DNA of 64,000 nucleotides from Debaryomyces hansenii CBS767 (lineage: Eukaryota; Ascomycota; Pichiomycetes; Serinales; Debaryomycetaceae), in the NCBI RefSeq assembly GCF_000006445.2, contig NC_006047.2:496001-560000 (forward strand). The letters run 5' to 3'. A program made the translations under genes and the position numbers. Under the pieces are notes generated by a model. It was not told where the DNA came from. It was given only the letters and a program-made list of their open reading frames with translations, and made no database searches. This document shows positions 30,595 through 40,701 of this stretch, in pieces. How positions within the stretch are numbered: the stretch's first letter is position 1; every line of letters starts with the position of its first letter.

Positions 30595-32007
30595 TTAGAC
30601 TGATAATGGGAATTCACCAGCCCATTGGGAAATTTCCTTCTTAGCAGCTTGTAATTTCTCATCTTCAGTATTCAAGACCTTGTTTTTGAAATCTTTCAAC
30701 TTGTTAGCATCCTTTGGTAAATTAGCTTGTATTTCCTTAGCGTAATTGACAGCAAAATCAATATAAGAAACAATCTTCTTGAAGTCTTCTTCACCTAAAC
30801 CTCTGGTGGTCATAGCTGGAGCACCAATTCTAACACCACCTGGGACTAATGCTGACTTATCACCTGGAATAGAATTCTTATTTAAAGCAATGTTGATCTT
30901 TTCACAAATAGTCTCGACTCTGGCACCATCAATTTGTTTATCCTTTAAGGAAACTAAAACCATATGGGAATCGGTACCATTGGAAACCAAGGTATAACCC
31001 TTTTTCGTGAATTCTTCTTCTAAGACCTTCGAATTCTTCAATACTTGCTCTTGATATTGCTTGAATTCAGGAGTGGCCGCTTGCTTCAAAGCAGTGGCTA
31101 AAGCTGCGATGGTGTGGTTGTGAGGACCACCTTGGTGACCTGGGAAGACAGAGAAGTTAATTGGGTTTTCTAAGTCGTATAAGATCTCTTGACCGGTCTT
31201 TGGGTTGATAGACCTAACACCTCTTCTGAAGAAGATCATAGCACCTCTTGGACCTCTTAAAGACTTATGGGTAGTGGTAGTGACAACATCAGCATATTCG
31301 AATGGTGAAGGAATTACACCGGCAGCAACTAAACCGGAAATATGCGCCATATCAACAACAAGATAAGCACCAACCTTGTCGGCAATTTCCCTCATCTTCT
31401 TGTAATCGATAAGACGACAGTAAGCTGAAGTACCTGCAACTAAAATTTTTGGTCTGAATAAAACAGCAGTTTTTTCTAACATATCGTAGTCAATTAAACC
31501 GGTATCTAAGTTAACTCTGTAAGGCATAGTTTCAAAGTAGGTTGAAACAGCTGAAATCTTTCTAGAGTCGGTTTGATAACCGTGAGATAAGTGACCTCCA
31601 TGAGGTAAATCCAATCCCATTAATCTTTCATGAGGCTTCATCAAAGCTTGGTACACTTGCAAATTAGCAGGGGAACCAGATAAGGTTTGGACATTAACAC
31701 CCCATTTATCAGAAGTAGCATTGAAGGTCTTCAAAGCTCTTTCTTGGCACAAAATTTCCATCTTGTCGATTTGCTCATTACCACCGTAGTATCTAGCACC
31801 AGGGTAACCTTCAGAGTACTTGTTACACATTGGAGTTCCCAAGGCATCGAAAACAGCAGTTGAAGTAAAATTTTCAGAGGCAATTAAAACGATGGAATGT
31901 TTTTGTCTATCGACTTCATCCTTGATAATTTGATCAACTTCAGGATCAATGTCCTTCAAGTGTCCTTCGACCAATTGCTTGTGAGATTCAGATAATGCGT
32001 ATGGCAT
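30595..32007 (-). CDS. SHM2: Cytosolic serine hydroxymethyltransferase
   Basis: A 470-aa PLP enzyme interconverting serine and glycine with tetrahydrofolate. It starts MPYALSESH without a mitochondrial presequence, so the cytosolic isozyme is indicated. Motifs: [13 protein letters not shown] (about residues 37-49), [38 protein letters not shown], and the PLP-lysine segment [15 protein letters not shown] (about residues 243-257). Codon use is strongly biased, typical of a highly expressed gene. Two TGACTC boxes lie about 140-150 bp upstream. Confidence 0.95.
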   Translation of the reverse strand: MPYALSESHKQLVEGHLKDIDPEVDQIIKDEVDRQKHSIVLIASENFTSTAVFDALGTPMCNKYSEGYPGARYYGGNEQIDKMEILCQERALKTFNATSDKWGVNVQTLSGSPANLQVYQALMKPHERLMGLDLPHGGHLSHGYQTDSRKISAVSTYFETMPYRVNLDTGLIDYDMLEKTAVLFRPKILVAGTSAYCRLIDYKKMREIADKVGAYLVVDMAHISGLVAAGVIPSPFEYADVVTTTTHKSLRGPRGAMIFFRRGVRSINPKTGQEILYDLENPINFSVFPGHQGGPHNHTIAALATALKQAATPEFKQYQEQVLKNSKVLEEEFTKKGYTLVSNGTDSHMVLVSLKDKQIDGARVETICEKINIALNKNSIPGDKSALVPGGVRIGAPAMTTRGLGEEDFKKIVSYIDFAVNYAKEIQANLPKDANKLKDFKNKVLNTEDEKLQAAKKEISQWAGEFPLSV

Positions 32008-32144
32008 TGTTAGTTGTTACAGTATAGGAGTATCTTTAGAAAGGAAAGATTAGTTACCTACTATTTGAAAGTTCGTTTTCGAAAAAGATAGCAATAAATT
32101 TTTAATATATCACGCAATCGTGCTCATTAATATTTATCAAGTCC

Positions 32145-32159
32145 GAGTCAGCGGAGTCA
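32145..32159 (-). promoter_or_regulatory. Paired TGACTC boxes upstream of SHM2 (Bas1/Gcn4-type)
   Basis: On the minus strand the sequence reads TGACTCCGCTGACTC, two TGACTC hexamers nine bases apart, about 140 bp before the SHM2 start. In S. cerevisiae, Bas1/Pho2 and Gcn4 act through TGACTC in purine and one-carbon genes including SHM2. Conservation of that circuit here is inferred. Confidence 0.6.
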
Positions 32160-32470
32160 TTAAAATTATATTTTAATAGCATTATTATGCGATAAACTAT
32201 ATTACATTGATCTCTAAATCAAAGACGATGACTACGGGTTATATACGTTGTATTGTATATTAATTAATAAAGTAAAAACATAACCATTAGTGCTACCTGA
32301 CGGTATTACTAAAGAGCATATCACGCAGTATGTAGTCCGAATGATAGGTAATACCTTCGTACGCTAATGTACTGCACTATACCTCTATACTGCAATATAG
32401 CTATAATTTAGCATACTTCTATACCTTATGATACTATATTCTAACATTAATAGGGATAAAAAGACATCCG
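32160..32470. other. Intergenic region upstream of SHM2 and downstream of the ORM gene
   Basis: AT-rich with repeated short TATAC/CTATA motifs (for example around 32370-32440). No ORF or RNA gene seen. Confidence 0.4.
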
Positions 32471-33070
32471 CTAGTATAAGGTAACCCTCAATCTATGTGA
32501 TACCGCCAATTTTGGGACAACAACACATAAGCAGCTAACCCCATTCAAAATAAACAAATTCAAATTATAATTGGAATAATGAGTACTAATCAAAAATAAA
32601 CTGATTGGTACGAGCATCAAGAATTTCTTCGTTGGCGTATATTGGTCACCATTATCTATTTGCTCCCACATGGTCAAATTATCATAGGCACCAGAATTGA
32701 ATTCAAAAGGGGTCCCTTTAACCTGATGGAACATTATATACGACCCAATATTATACGTCAAATTGGTCAATGTCCATTTCCAATCGTTATTCAATACTGT
32801 TATGAAGTTGAAAAATATCTTCAAAAATAAGATCAATACGATGTGAATGACCCATGCACCTTTAGAATGAACCCAATTAGCATTAACATTAGGATTTAAC
32901 GATTGATCAATTTTTGTCTCTAAAGTATCTGGTTCAAGATGCTGAATTATTGATGATGACCTTCTTTTCCTTGTTGTGACAGTATGAGCAGAATGATGTG
33001 ATTGTGTTGGGGTTAAAAGATTGTTATCGTCGTTATTATTGTTATTCATCTTTGGACTATATTGAGACAT
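32471..33070 (-). CDS. ORM1: ORMDL family regulator of sphingolipid synthesis
   Basis: A 199-aa protein, the size of yeast Orm1/Orm2. The N-terminus is Asn/Ser-rich with RKRRSSS (about residues 34-40), a likely phospho-regulated segment. The conserved ORMDL domain starts NVNANWVHSKGAW (about residues 60-72), followed by hydrophobic helices at ~72-92, ~145-160 and ~168-190. Orm proteins sit in the ER membrane and restrain serine palmitoyltransferase until Ypk1 phosphorylates their N-terminus. Yeast has two paralogues and most CTG species one, so the ORM1 symbol stands for the family. Confidence 0.88.
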   Translation of the reverse strand: MSQYSPKMNNNNNDDNNLLTPTQSHHSAHTVTTRKRRSSSIIQHLEPDTLETKIDQSLNPNVNANWVHSKGAWVIHIVLILFLKIFFNFITVLNNDWKWTLTNLTYNIGSYIMFHQVKGTPFEFNSGAYDNLTMWEQIDNGDQYTPTKKFLMLVPISLFLISTHYSNYNLNLFILNGVSCLCVVVPKLAVSHRLRVTLY

Positions 33071-33425
33071 TTCGAAAAGTTAATTATTGTCTACAAGTAG
33101 TTTAGTGAGTTCCTCTTTAAATTTAATAATATTGGAATTGGATATGGGATACTGTCGGGTATTTTTGTTAGTGTAGGACTTCAAATACTTTAAAATATAA
33201 GAAAATAAGCTAAGTTATAATTTAGTTTGCAATTAATTGACTAGTTGAATTTTATAGCATGTAAGATTATATCCAAATCAATGCTTTTTATAATCAATAT
33301 CGTTTGTGTTTTGCCTTTACAGTTTATTTGATCATCAATATCGTATGCGTAAAGAATTTTTGAAGGAAATAAGGGTGATTGCAATTACCCGGCCACAAAT
33401 ACTTTTAAATTAAACGACATATAGA
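33071..33425. other. Intergenic region, no feature seen
   Basis: About 355 bp between the ORM gene and SAF1, both on the minus strand. It holds the ORM promoter; nothing else is recognised. Confidence 0.4.
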
Positions 33426-35147
33426 CTACTTTGGGATATATATACCTCCTGAATTCCAGCCAGATGCAGTAATAGCTAACCATTTTCCACCAGGCGAAGG
33501 TGATTTGACCAAAGTTGGATTGTGAACTACCATGCCTTTTCCTGGACCTAAATCTGTAACCACGTTATTAGAATTTTGGCTGACAAACTCATCTTTTGCA
33601 CCTAAACCTAAACAGCCACATCTGCTTGACTCAGTACCCCAGCTGTATAAATCACCTTCATCAGTTAAGGCCATGTAGTGGTAGTCTCCTATTACCACAT
33701 GTATTATATGGTTTTTTTGTAGCTGAGGTATGATAATCGGGGGTTCTTCCGACTCTTCGTCACTTAAAGCCTTATTTCCTAGTAATACCATGCCGTCATT
33801 TGTAAATATAGAAAAGCTGTTATAGCAGCCGGTAATTTTGGTGAAAGACGCTTTACCGTTGTTATCGATATTATAATTGTTTAACCAATTATCAAATCCC
33901 AAGACCGGGAACGGATCTTCGACTAAATTCCTATCAACAGACCCGGACGCATATCCAGAAGTATGTAAATTGAATCGCATTAGCAGTCCATCTTTTATAT
34001 ATAATATGAAGTCACAGCCTGAAAGAAAATCATCAATTTTACAGTTATCAGTATTAGGAATGACAAGGTAATTTGCATTTGAAATCATGGTACTGGCCTC
34101 AGATGATTCTTTCGTAACAGGGGCCCTCGAATACCAAACAACGATACCGATGTGATTGATATAACATGCCAGCAAATTCCAACCAGCAGAAATTTTATTT
34201 ATTGAGTCATATCTTAATCCTTCAAATTTTATATGGACCCCAACATTACTAGTATTTCCGGTATCCCAGGAAATGATATTATGGTAGTTATCAATAGCAA
34301 TAATATGCTCTCTCCCACTTGATATCGAAGTGACATATCTGTCGGGAAATTCAGGGTTATCAGGCAATAATAGTTTCGTGACAAAATTTGTTTCTTTTAC
34401 TTTCTTTTGATGCTTCATTGAAGACCCTGTAGGATCGGGTAGACTTAAATCTAATTGATCAGACGGTTTCCTTAAATTTGGGTTTGTTTGTCTATCAGCA
34501 GATGGGGTTGATGTTGGTGCTTCAATATCTCTATCGTATCTTCTTCCCATAAACGGCATCAGTATACCATTTAGTGATCTTCTAGAACCTAGGCTTTCAA
34601 CACGAGGAATTGAGGCAGCGGTTGACTTATAATCAAAGGTTTCAAATGGACCAGGAGTCAGAGTAGACCTCTCTCCCTTATTCCAGTCCGCACCCGTGAA
34701 ATACAAGTCTCCCTCATTAGTAAGGATTTGAAAACTAAAACCCCCTGCGCTAATATCACTAATGACAAATCCGTTGAAAGTCGTCAAATTCGTTGGTGTA
34801 TGAACGTTTTTCAGAATACCAGAATTTGCTATATTCTCCGGCGGAGCATTGCTTAATAAGTAACCTAATCTACCCAATTGTGATGACCCCCATGTATATA
34901 TCTTTGCTTGACTAGAACTTCTTAGTTTGAATAATTCCTTCCAATTGTAATTTGACAAATTCAATGGTGTCGGTTTAGATCCAAATTTTTTTAAATATAA
35001 AAGATGAAAAATGTCATTAGTTGTCAAATAGCTATAAAAACTATGAGACACCAAAGATAAAGAAAAAATATCTTCAGGAGATAAATGAATTGCTATATTG
35101 GAACATATGATATCTTCTCCTAGATCATTTAATGTTATTGCTGTCAT
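33426..35147 (-). CDS. SAF1: F-box protein with RCC1-like repeats (SCF adaptor)
   Basis: A 573-aa protein. The N-terminal F-box-like segment (about residues 5-45, NIAIHLSPEDIFSLSLVSHSFY) is followed by RCC1-type propeller repeats such as IYTWGSSQLGRLGYLL (about residues 82-97), a central insert and, near the end, LTDEGDLYSWGTESSRCGCLGLG. This architecture fits Saf1, the SCF adaptor that targets vacuolar/peptidase precursors such as Aah1 on entry to quiescence. Repeats are degenerate. Assignment rests on the domain pair. Confidence 0.75.
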   Translation of the reverse strand: MTAITLNDLGEDIICSNIAIHLSPEDIFSLSLVSHSFYSYLTTNDIFHLLYLKKFGSKPTPLNLSNYNWKELFKLRSSSQAKIYTWGSSQLGRLGYLLSNAPPENIANSGILKNVHTPTNLTTFNGFVISDISAGGFSFQILTNEGDLYFTGADWNKGERSTLTPGPFETFDYKSTAASIPRVESLGSRRSLNGILMPFMGRRYDRDIEAPTSTPSADRQTNPNLRKPSDQLDLSLPDPTGSSMKHQKKVKETNFVTKLLLPDNPEFPDRYVTSISSGREHIIAIDNYHNIISWDTGNTSNVGVHIKFEGLRYDSINKISAGWNLLACYINHIGIVVWYSRAPVTKESSEASTMISNANYLVIPNTDNCKIDDFLSGCDFILYIKDGLLMRFNLHTSGYASGSVDRNLVEDPFPVLGFDNWLNNYNIDNNGKASFTKITGCYNSFSIFTNDGMVLLGNKALSDEESEEPPIIIPQLQKNHIIHVVIGDYHYMALTDEGDLYSWGTESSRCGCLGLGAKDEFVSQNSNNVVTDLGPGKGMVVHNPTLVKSPSPGGKWLAITASGWNSGGIYIPK

Positions 35148-35613
35148 TATATTAACATATGAACCCCTTTATTAGTGGCTAATGTATTTTTGAATAGTCT
35201 TATCAGACCCTAAAATATGCCGTTACACAAAACTTATAAAATCAGGAACCACTACGATCTCTTGATTGCTACAATCATGTAAAATACCTAATATTTATTA
35301 AAATCTTATTTACTATTACGAATATCCAAATTTCACAATTAACACATCTCTATAGATTAGACATCATACCTCAATACTAAATTCAACATAGAAAAAGACA
35401 TATAAAATCGTCGCTGCACAGTTAAGGCGCGCCAAGTATCTATACGTTTATTGCTGCTGCTGAGAAAGCATTTAGGTTCATTAGCCCGATATTATTGAAG
35501 TATTAATGAGAAATTAAATTAGTGAAGTATTCGAATCAATACAAACCCATCTTTTCAAAGGAAATAAATTAAACCAAACGAAATAAACTGTGACACGAAA
35601 AAAAACCCAAAAA
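35148..35613. other. SAF1 promoter and HAC1 3' region
   Basis: About 465 bp. Includes an AscI-like GGCGCGCC palindrome at 35427 and a short (GCT)n run near 35450. It must hold the HAC1 3' UTR, which in yeasts carries an Ire1-docking stem-loop; I could not identify that with confidence. Confidence 0.4.
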
Positions 35614-36840
35614 TTAAATTGATAAAAAGTCATCAATATTCACTAAATCACTCATTTCGATACTGTTTAAAGGATCATGATGATCATTTTGTTGTATTAA
35701 TAAAGAATCAAATGAACTATCAAAATGTTCAATGTTACTTTGATAATCTTGGCCATTACCAATATCCAATTCATCGTCAGAATTTGGATTTGATTCTATA
35801 AAGGTAGGTACGATTGGTGCTGCAGACCAAAAAAGAGTTACGTGGAATCAATAAAATACATTCAATTGAAATAAGAATGTTACTTCAATGCTGTGAATTT
35901 TATGTAACAGGCAAGGAAAGTGGAGATTCCACGTATATTAATTTAATTTAGACCACCACCTGGCGGATATAAAATAAATTAATATACTGCTCCGGTTAAT
36001 TCCTCGCCTCTATGTTACAAAAAACAAGCAGAGAACAATCAACATTTCAAGAATCATTCATTGATGATCGTAACTCCTTGGCAACAAAATCTCTTCTGAA
36101 TTTTGCCCCATAGGATCGTACACCTTTAAAGAATCAATATCACCGTCGTTGTTGGCTAATGATAATGGAGGTAAGTTTTCGCTCGATTTCTTCAACGTCA
36201 AATCAATAGGAGAATTGATAGGCGAATTAATCGAAATAGGTGATAAATAGTTGTAGTAAACATTTTCGTTCGTTATCGATAGCAATTCATTAGAATCACT
36301 ATTTGGTTCCATTTTGATGTGTGGTATCTGGTTCACCTTGTCGGACGACACTTGTTCCTGTTCGACCGACTCGGTCAGGTCTGTAGTCAACGAACTACAG
36401 CTGTTGGCCGAAGAAAGCTTTCTTCTCTTCGTATCCGGTTGCTCGGCCGGTGGGGTCAATTCTTCGTCGAGATTGTCGTCTCCCCCCTCATTCGCCAAAA
36501 GCGACCCGTTGAGATTGGTGTGAATCTTGTCCTTCAAGTCTTGCAAATCGTCCATTTCTTGCATGTCTATCTTTGCAAGCTGTTTCGCCGACATCTGTCC
36601 ACATACACCATCAAAGTTGCTCTGCAACCTCGACATGTTGTCTTCCAATTTCAACACATAGCTCTCCAAGTATTCAACGTGCTTTCTCTTCTTTTCACGC
36701 GACGCATGTGCTGCCCTTCTATTCCTGAGAATTCGCTCCACACGACGTTGTTCCTTCTCTTCCTTAGTTTTAGCTCTCTTCCTTGGTGGGAGCGACGATT
36801 TGAAATTCGCCGATTCCAAATTATCAACAATATCGGCCAT
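35614..36840 (-). CDS. HAC1: bZIP transcription factor of the unfolded protein response, with Ire1-type intron
   Basis: Exon 1 is 36840-36096 and exon 2 is 35822-35614, joined in frame to give 317 aa. Without splicing the frame ends at 36058 after 260 aa. The basic region is NRRAAHASR (residues 40-48), flanked by RKRAKTKEEKEQRRVERILR and followed by a leucine-zipper-like helix to about residue 72. Exon 2 codes a long acidic tail rich in D, S, N and hydrophobics (SSFDSLLIQQ, near-terminal DLVNIDDFLSI), the expected activation domain. Hac1 drives ER chaperone and lipid genes when Ire1 and tRNA ligase remove the intron. Confidence 0.92.
35823..36095 (-). other. HAC1 non-canonical (Ire1-cleaved) intron, 273 nt
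   Basis: Both ends lie in 7-nt loops of the CNG^(C/A)NGN type. At the 5' site, loop CAG^AAGA is closed by a 7-bp stem (CAAAAUU with GAUUUUG). At the 3' site, loop CUG^CAGC is closed by UUGGU with ACCAA. Cutting after each G leaves 273 nt and joins exon 1 (phase 1) to an open exon 2. Inside the intron an 11-nt perfect complement (35839-35849 with 35925-35935) can form a bracing stem. There is no GU-AG consensus. Confidence 0.88.
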
Positions 36841-38050
36841 ATTTCTATTATTATCTTTTGTTAGCCTCTAACTGTAATTTAATAATAACCAGTTTACCAC
36901 TAATATCAAATAACTTTTAAGACAAATAAAGATTATTTAACAAATTCTTGCTATTTAGTGATATTTAAGGAATATGATCCTCTTTTATATTTAATGTATG
37001 TTGACACTTGAAACAGGATTAATTAATTATAGATATGGTCGTGTATGATCCGTCAATTCTCAACGCAGTGGCAAAGGAATTGATGCGCAAATTATGATAC
37101 ATAACATGTGAAGAATAATAGAGAAACCGGGAAAAATTACACAAAGTGCGGCAAATCCAGACCCATTCCATGGGACATAACGAGGAGCAGTAGGCAACAA
37201 CCGCACATAGCGGAATTTGTCGCGTTTTTATTTTTTAGTAGGAGGTCCTTCGGAGAGAAAATGACGTAATGGGTCGAATCGATAGCGACACTGCCCTTTT
37301 GTTGAGCCACGTGAGGAGAGGTGAAGGGAATAACTGTGGGTGTACTGATGTTTAATTGGCGTAATGAATATATGGCGAACATAGACGTAGCGGACCGAAA
37401 ACGATAGTTTAGTAGTTGCGCGCGGGCTATTTTTAGGACAGAGTGTGTAGGCAGCTAGGGATGTGGGATAGGCGGAGATGAACATGACGAGTACCTGACG
37501 AGAGTAAAGTACCTGACGACATTAGGGATATTTGGCGCAAGAGGCGATGGCTGTAGTATGCTGAAAAAAAGGGCAGAGGAACTGGTGCGGCTCAATCGAA
37601 TACAAAAAGCGTAATCGGACTAGAATCGAGAACGAAGACCTATAGGCTGTATTGCGAGCACTCTGGGTGACCATGAACCCAGGGAGCAGAGTGACTTTGC
37701 AGCATTTGATGCCTCTTGGATAAGAACTCACAGGAGGCAAAGGAGAGCGTGGTGGTGATAGTAGGTCCGAGGTAGGTTGGAAGCGTCGAGCACATGGCGA
37801 TGTGGAATCTCGTGTGAACGACAGGTTTTCAATGGAATCCTTCTAGCGTTGAATAGCAGTCGACGTTTTCCGCAACCGCAACGAAATATTACCTCGTGTG
37901 ATCACCTGAGCAATTGATCCATGCAAGAATTTCAGATACCTCCAACTTTCTGTCCGAAGATCTTAGGTGCTACACGCACACGTGACAAAATGGGTAAGAT
38001 GAAAAATTTAAACATCAAGAGTCATAGATGAAGGAAGGTTGTTGACCATA
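36841..38050. other. Long intergenic region, locally GC-rich: HAC1 promoter/leader and pyridoxal kinase promoter
   Basis: 1.2 kb. From about 37120 to 37990 it is clearly richer in G+C than its surroundings and strongly purine-biased on the plus strand. It contains TGACGTAA (37263) and CCACGTG (37307), sequences of CRE and E-box/UPRE-2-like type. Several short minus-strand frames exist but none resembles a known protein. It may carry a long HAC1 leader or a non-coding transcript. Confidence 0.45.
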
Positions 38051-39019
38051 ATGAAGTCGGTGTTATCGATACAGTCACACGTGTCTCACGGATATGTGGG
38101 TGGAAGAGCGGCCATATTTCCACTACAGTGTCAGGGCTGGGAGGTCGATAGTATCAATACTGTGAACTTTTCGAATCATACTGGATATGGTTCAGTAAGA
38201 GGCTCAAGTATTAACGAAGCTGATTTGGTCGATATTTTTAAAGGGTTGAATAATATTCAAGTATCGTACGATGCGATAATCACTGGATATATACCAAATG
38301 CATCATTGATTGCTGTGACAAACGAAAATATCAAGTCGTTAAAATTGAACAATGATAATTTATTATACTTATTAGATCCGGTCATGGGAGACCAGGGTTT
38401 TTTATATGTGGATGAATCATGTGTTGATGAGTACAAAAAGATATTGGAGGATCGTCTTGTAGATATTATTACTCCAAATCAATTTGAATTGGAGTTGTTG
38501 GTAGGCTTTAAGGTTAAAAATGAAAGTGATCTAAACCTTGCAATAAACCATTTGCATTCAAAATTCAACATTAAGTATGTCGTGATATCGAGCTTGACAG
38601 ACATAAATAAGAGTTCCGAGGATTTAATATATTGCGCTATCTCCACCATGGGTGAAGAGAAAATACAAATATTCAGTATTCCCGTGATTAATTCATATTT
38701 CACAGGTGTTGGCGATTTATTTAGTGCTTTATTGTTGGATAAGCTTTACAACAGTTTTCGGTGTCATGAATCAAAGCTGCCAAGTTTATCGAAAGCAGTT
38801 AGCCAAGTTCTTACTATAATGCTGAAAACTTTAAGCTTGACCCATAAATTGGGAATCGAATCATATTGCAAGGATAAAAATTTGACAAATTCAAACGGAG
38901 ATATGCCTGTAAGTAAAGTCAATGATGATGTAATGAAATACTTTGAGTTGAAAATCATCCAATCTAAGGACTTCTTTGCTTATGATGGGATAGGCGAGTT
39001 TAAACCCGAGTACTTGTAG
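38051..39019 (+). CDS. BUD16: Pyridoxal kinase
   Basis: 322 aa from the first ATG at 38051 (the frame upstream has no ATG). It starts MKSVLSIQSHVSHGYVGG, the pyridoxal-kinase N-terminal signature, with NTVNFSNHTGYG (about residues 35-46), LLDPVMGDQGFLY (about residues 107-119), ITPNQFELELL and the phosphate/anion-hole loop NSYFTGVGDLFSALLL (about residues 215-230). The enzyme makes PLP from pyridoxal in the cytosol. PLP serves SHM2 upstream in the window, but no co-regulation is evident. The paralogue naming (BUD16 versus BUD17) is uncertain. Confidence 0.85.
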   Translation: MKSVLSIQSHVSHGYVGGRAAIFPLQCQGWEVDSINTVNFSNHTGYGSVRGSSINEADLVDIFKGLNNIQVSYDAIITGYIPNASLIAVTNENIKSLKLNNDNLLYLLDPVMGDQGFLYVDESCVDEYKKILEDRLVDIITPNQFELELLVGFKVKNESDLNLAINHLHSKFNIKYVVISSLTDINKSSEDLIYCAISTMGEEKIQIFSIPVINSYFTGVGDLFSALLLDKLYNSFRCHESKLPSLSKAVSQVLTIMLKTLSLTHKLGIESYCKDKNLTNSNGDMPVSKVNDDVMKYFELKIIQSKDFFAYDGIGEFKPEYL

Positions 39020-39225
39020 CCCTTATATAGATGAATTTATGCATAATGTAATGTGATAGATACCAGTTATAGTTAAAAGTATGCTAATAATGCTAATTAT
39101 ATGTTGCGAGGAAGGAATTAGTGTAGTATGACTTGTCTCAGTCGAAAAATGCATTGAATAACCGAGCGCATCATTGAACAAACACGGAATATAATCGAAA
39201 AGATAAAGATTGAAAAATCTTTAGT

Positions 39226-40281
39226 ATGTCTGAACGTAAATCGAAAGTTCTTGTTGTTGGATCTGGTGGAGTAGGTGCTATTGGTGCATTGTGCTTAACC
39301 CTTAATGATAAAGCAGACGTTACTTTAGTAGTAAGGTCTGATTATGCAAAGGTAAATGAGAGTGGGTACTCTATCAAGTCCGTTACTTATGGTGAACATG
39401 AGAATTGGAAACCACGTCATATAGCTAAATCGGTGGCGGATGCATCTGAGAGGTTTGGTGAATTTGATTTCATTTTATTGACTACCAAGAATATTCCTGA
39501 CGGACCAATAACTTGTGAAGATATCATTAGGCCTGCTGTTACTCCTAGGACTGCAATTATTTTACTTCAAAATGGGCTTGGTATAGAGAAGCCGATGATT
39601 GAGCAGTTCCCACATAATGTAATTCTTAGTGGTGTTTCATTAATTGGCTCTAGTAATATTAACTGTGTAGTATCTAATATGCATAAAGATCAAATATATC
39701 TTGGAGCTTGGAGTAATCCAAATATTGAGAACCATGCCGAGAAAGAACAATGTACAATTAATGAATTTACTAGAATATACAGTAACGAAAAGTATAACCG
39801 AGTTATTATCGACGAAAATGTTCAAAAGACAAGATGGGAAAAATTAGTGTACAATTCTGTTCTTAATACTACTACTACAGTAGTCAATTTAGATATAAAC
39901 AGATGTCAAATTGCAGGTGCAAATAATGAACTTTTTAGACCTGCTATGAGGGAGGTTATCGCAATTGCCGCTAGCGAAGGCATTGAAATATCGCCCGACA
40001 CTATTGAAAGATTTATTCATTTAGGTGATGGTTTGTTTTATAGTCCTTCAATGTGCGTTGATGCAAGAAAGAAACAATTATTTGAGTTGGAAGTTATTTT
40101 GGGTAACCCTTTAAAGATTGCAGAAGCAAATGGTGTAGAGACACCAATGTTACGAACTTTATATACCTTATTAACAATGGTTCAGTTTAGAATTAAAGAA
40201 GAAAGGGGCATAATCAAAATAGATGAAAACGAGTATAATAAGATAAACTCAGACTCTTATCCAGATTTACTCAAAAAATAG
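39226..40281 (+). CDS. Ketopantoate reductase-like protein (ApbA/PanE family), tandem copy 1
   Basis: 351 aa. A Rossmann N-terminus KVLVVGSGGVGAIGALCL (residues 7-24), LLTTKN (about residues 86-91), LLQNGLGIEKPM (about residues 113-124) and a C-terminal helical domain with RWEKLVYNSVLNTTTTV around residue 205 are those of the 2-dehydropantoate 2-reductase family. Such enzymes reduce ketopantoate with NADPH in pantothenate/CoA synthesis, but fungi have several members of uncertain substrate. The downstream paralogue shares a 390-bp identical segment. Confidence 0.82.
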   Translation: MSERKSKVLVVGSGGVGAIGALCLTLNDKADVTLVVRSDYAKVNESGYSIKSVTYGEHENWKPRHIAKSVADASERFGEFDFILLTTKNIPDGPITCEDIIRPAVTPRTAIILLQNGLGIEKPMIEQFPHNVILSGVSLIGSSNINCVVSNMHKDQIYLGAWSNPNIENHAEKEQCTINEFTRIYSNEKYNRVIIDENVQKTRWEKLVYNSVLNTTTTVVNLDINRCQIAGANNELFRPAMREVIAIAASEGIEISPDTIERFIHLGDGLFYSPSMCVDARKKQLFELEVILGNPLKIAEANGVETPMLRTLYTLLTMVQFRIKEERGIIKIDENEYNKINSDSYPDLLKK

Positions 40282-40701
40282 ATTCTTATAAATCAAACTT
40301 ATAAATAGACACTGCACCATAAGATAAATATACTATCCAGACCAAGCCTGTTTTCATGTAATTTTTTCTGATTTCTCTATCACTAGATGCTTGGGGTTTT
40401 AAATGGATATACTGAATGCATTTGTGGAGTAACGATGATATGTATGCTACTATTATAACAGTCAACTCTTCAAATAATTATCAATAACTTCGGAACTCTA
40501 TTGATGGTAGATAATTTTGAAGCGAAGAATAACAATCCAAGTACGTTTTGTTGATCTAAATAGCTAATAATAACACTTGGTGAACCCAATGAGTCATCCG
40601 CGCATACCCAAGATACTTGTTTAATGCAAAAGTTTTTATATTCGATAATCTTGTCGCATTTCTGGATCTACTATCTTTTTCAAGCTTTTATCAACATAAG
40701 T
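40282..40701. other. Spacer between the tandem ketopantoate-reductase-like genes
   Basis: The first ~60 bp after copy 1 resemble the 3' flank of copy 2 (both contain TATAAATAGACACTG), so the duplication included the 3' UTR. The rest is unique. Confidence 0.5.

Noticed and set aside
35619..35801. Plus-strand 60-codon frame in the HAC1 region
   Set aside because: It is the complement of HAC1 exon 2, whose minus-strand frame is explained by the spliced HAC1 reading.
36035..36085. CUGCUUG and CCGCCAG as alternative HAC1 5' splice loops
   Set aside because: They lack the G at loop position 6 and have no closing stem; only CAGAAGA has both and restores the frame.
37137..37740. Three short minus-strand frames in the GC-rich intergenic region
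   Set aside because: No recognisable motif, overlapping in different frames, and expected by chance in GC-richer DNA with few stops.
40624..40701. 26-residue hydrophobic N-terminal extension of the second ketopantoate-reductase-like gene
   Set aside because: Copy 1 has no counterpart and the homologous ATG is at 40702; the extension lies in promoter sequence.
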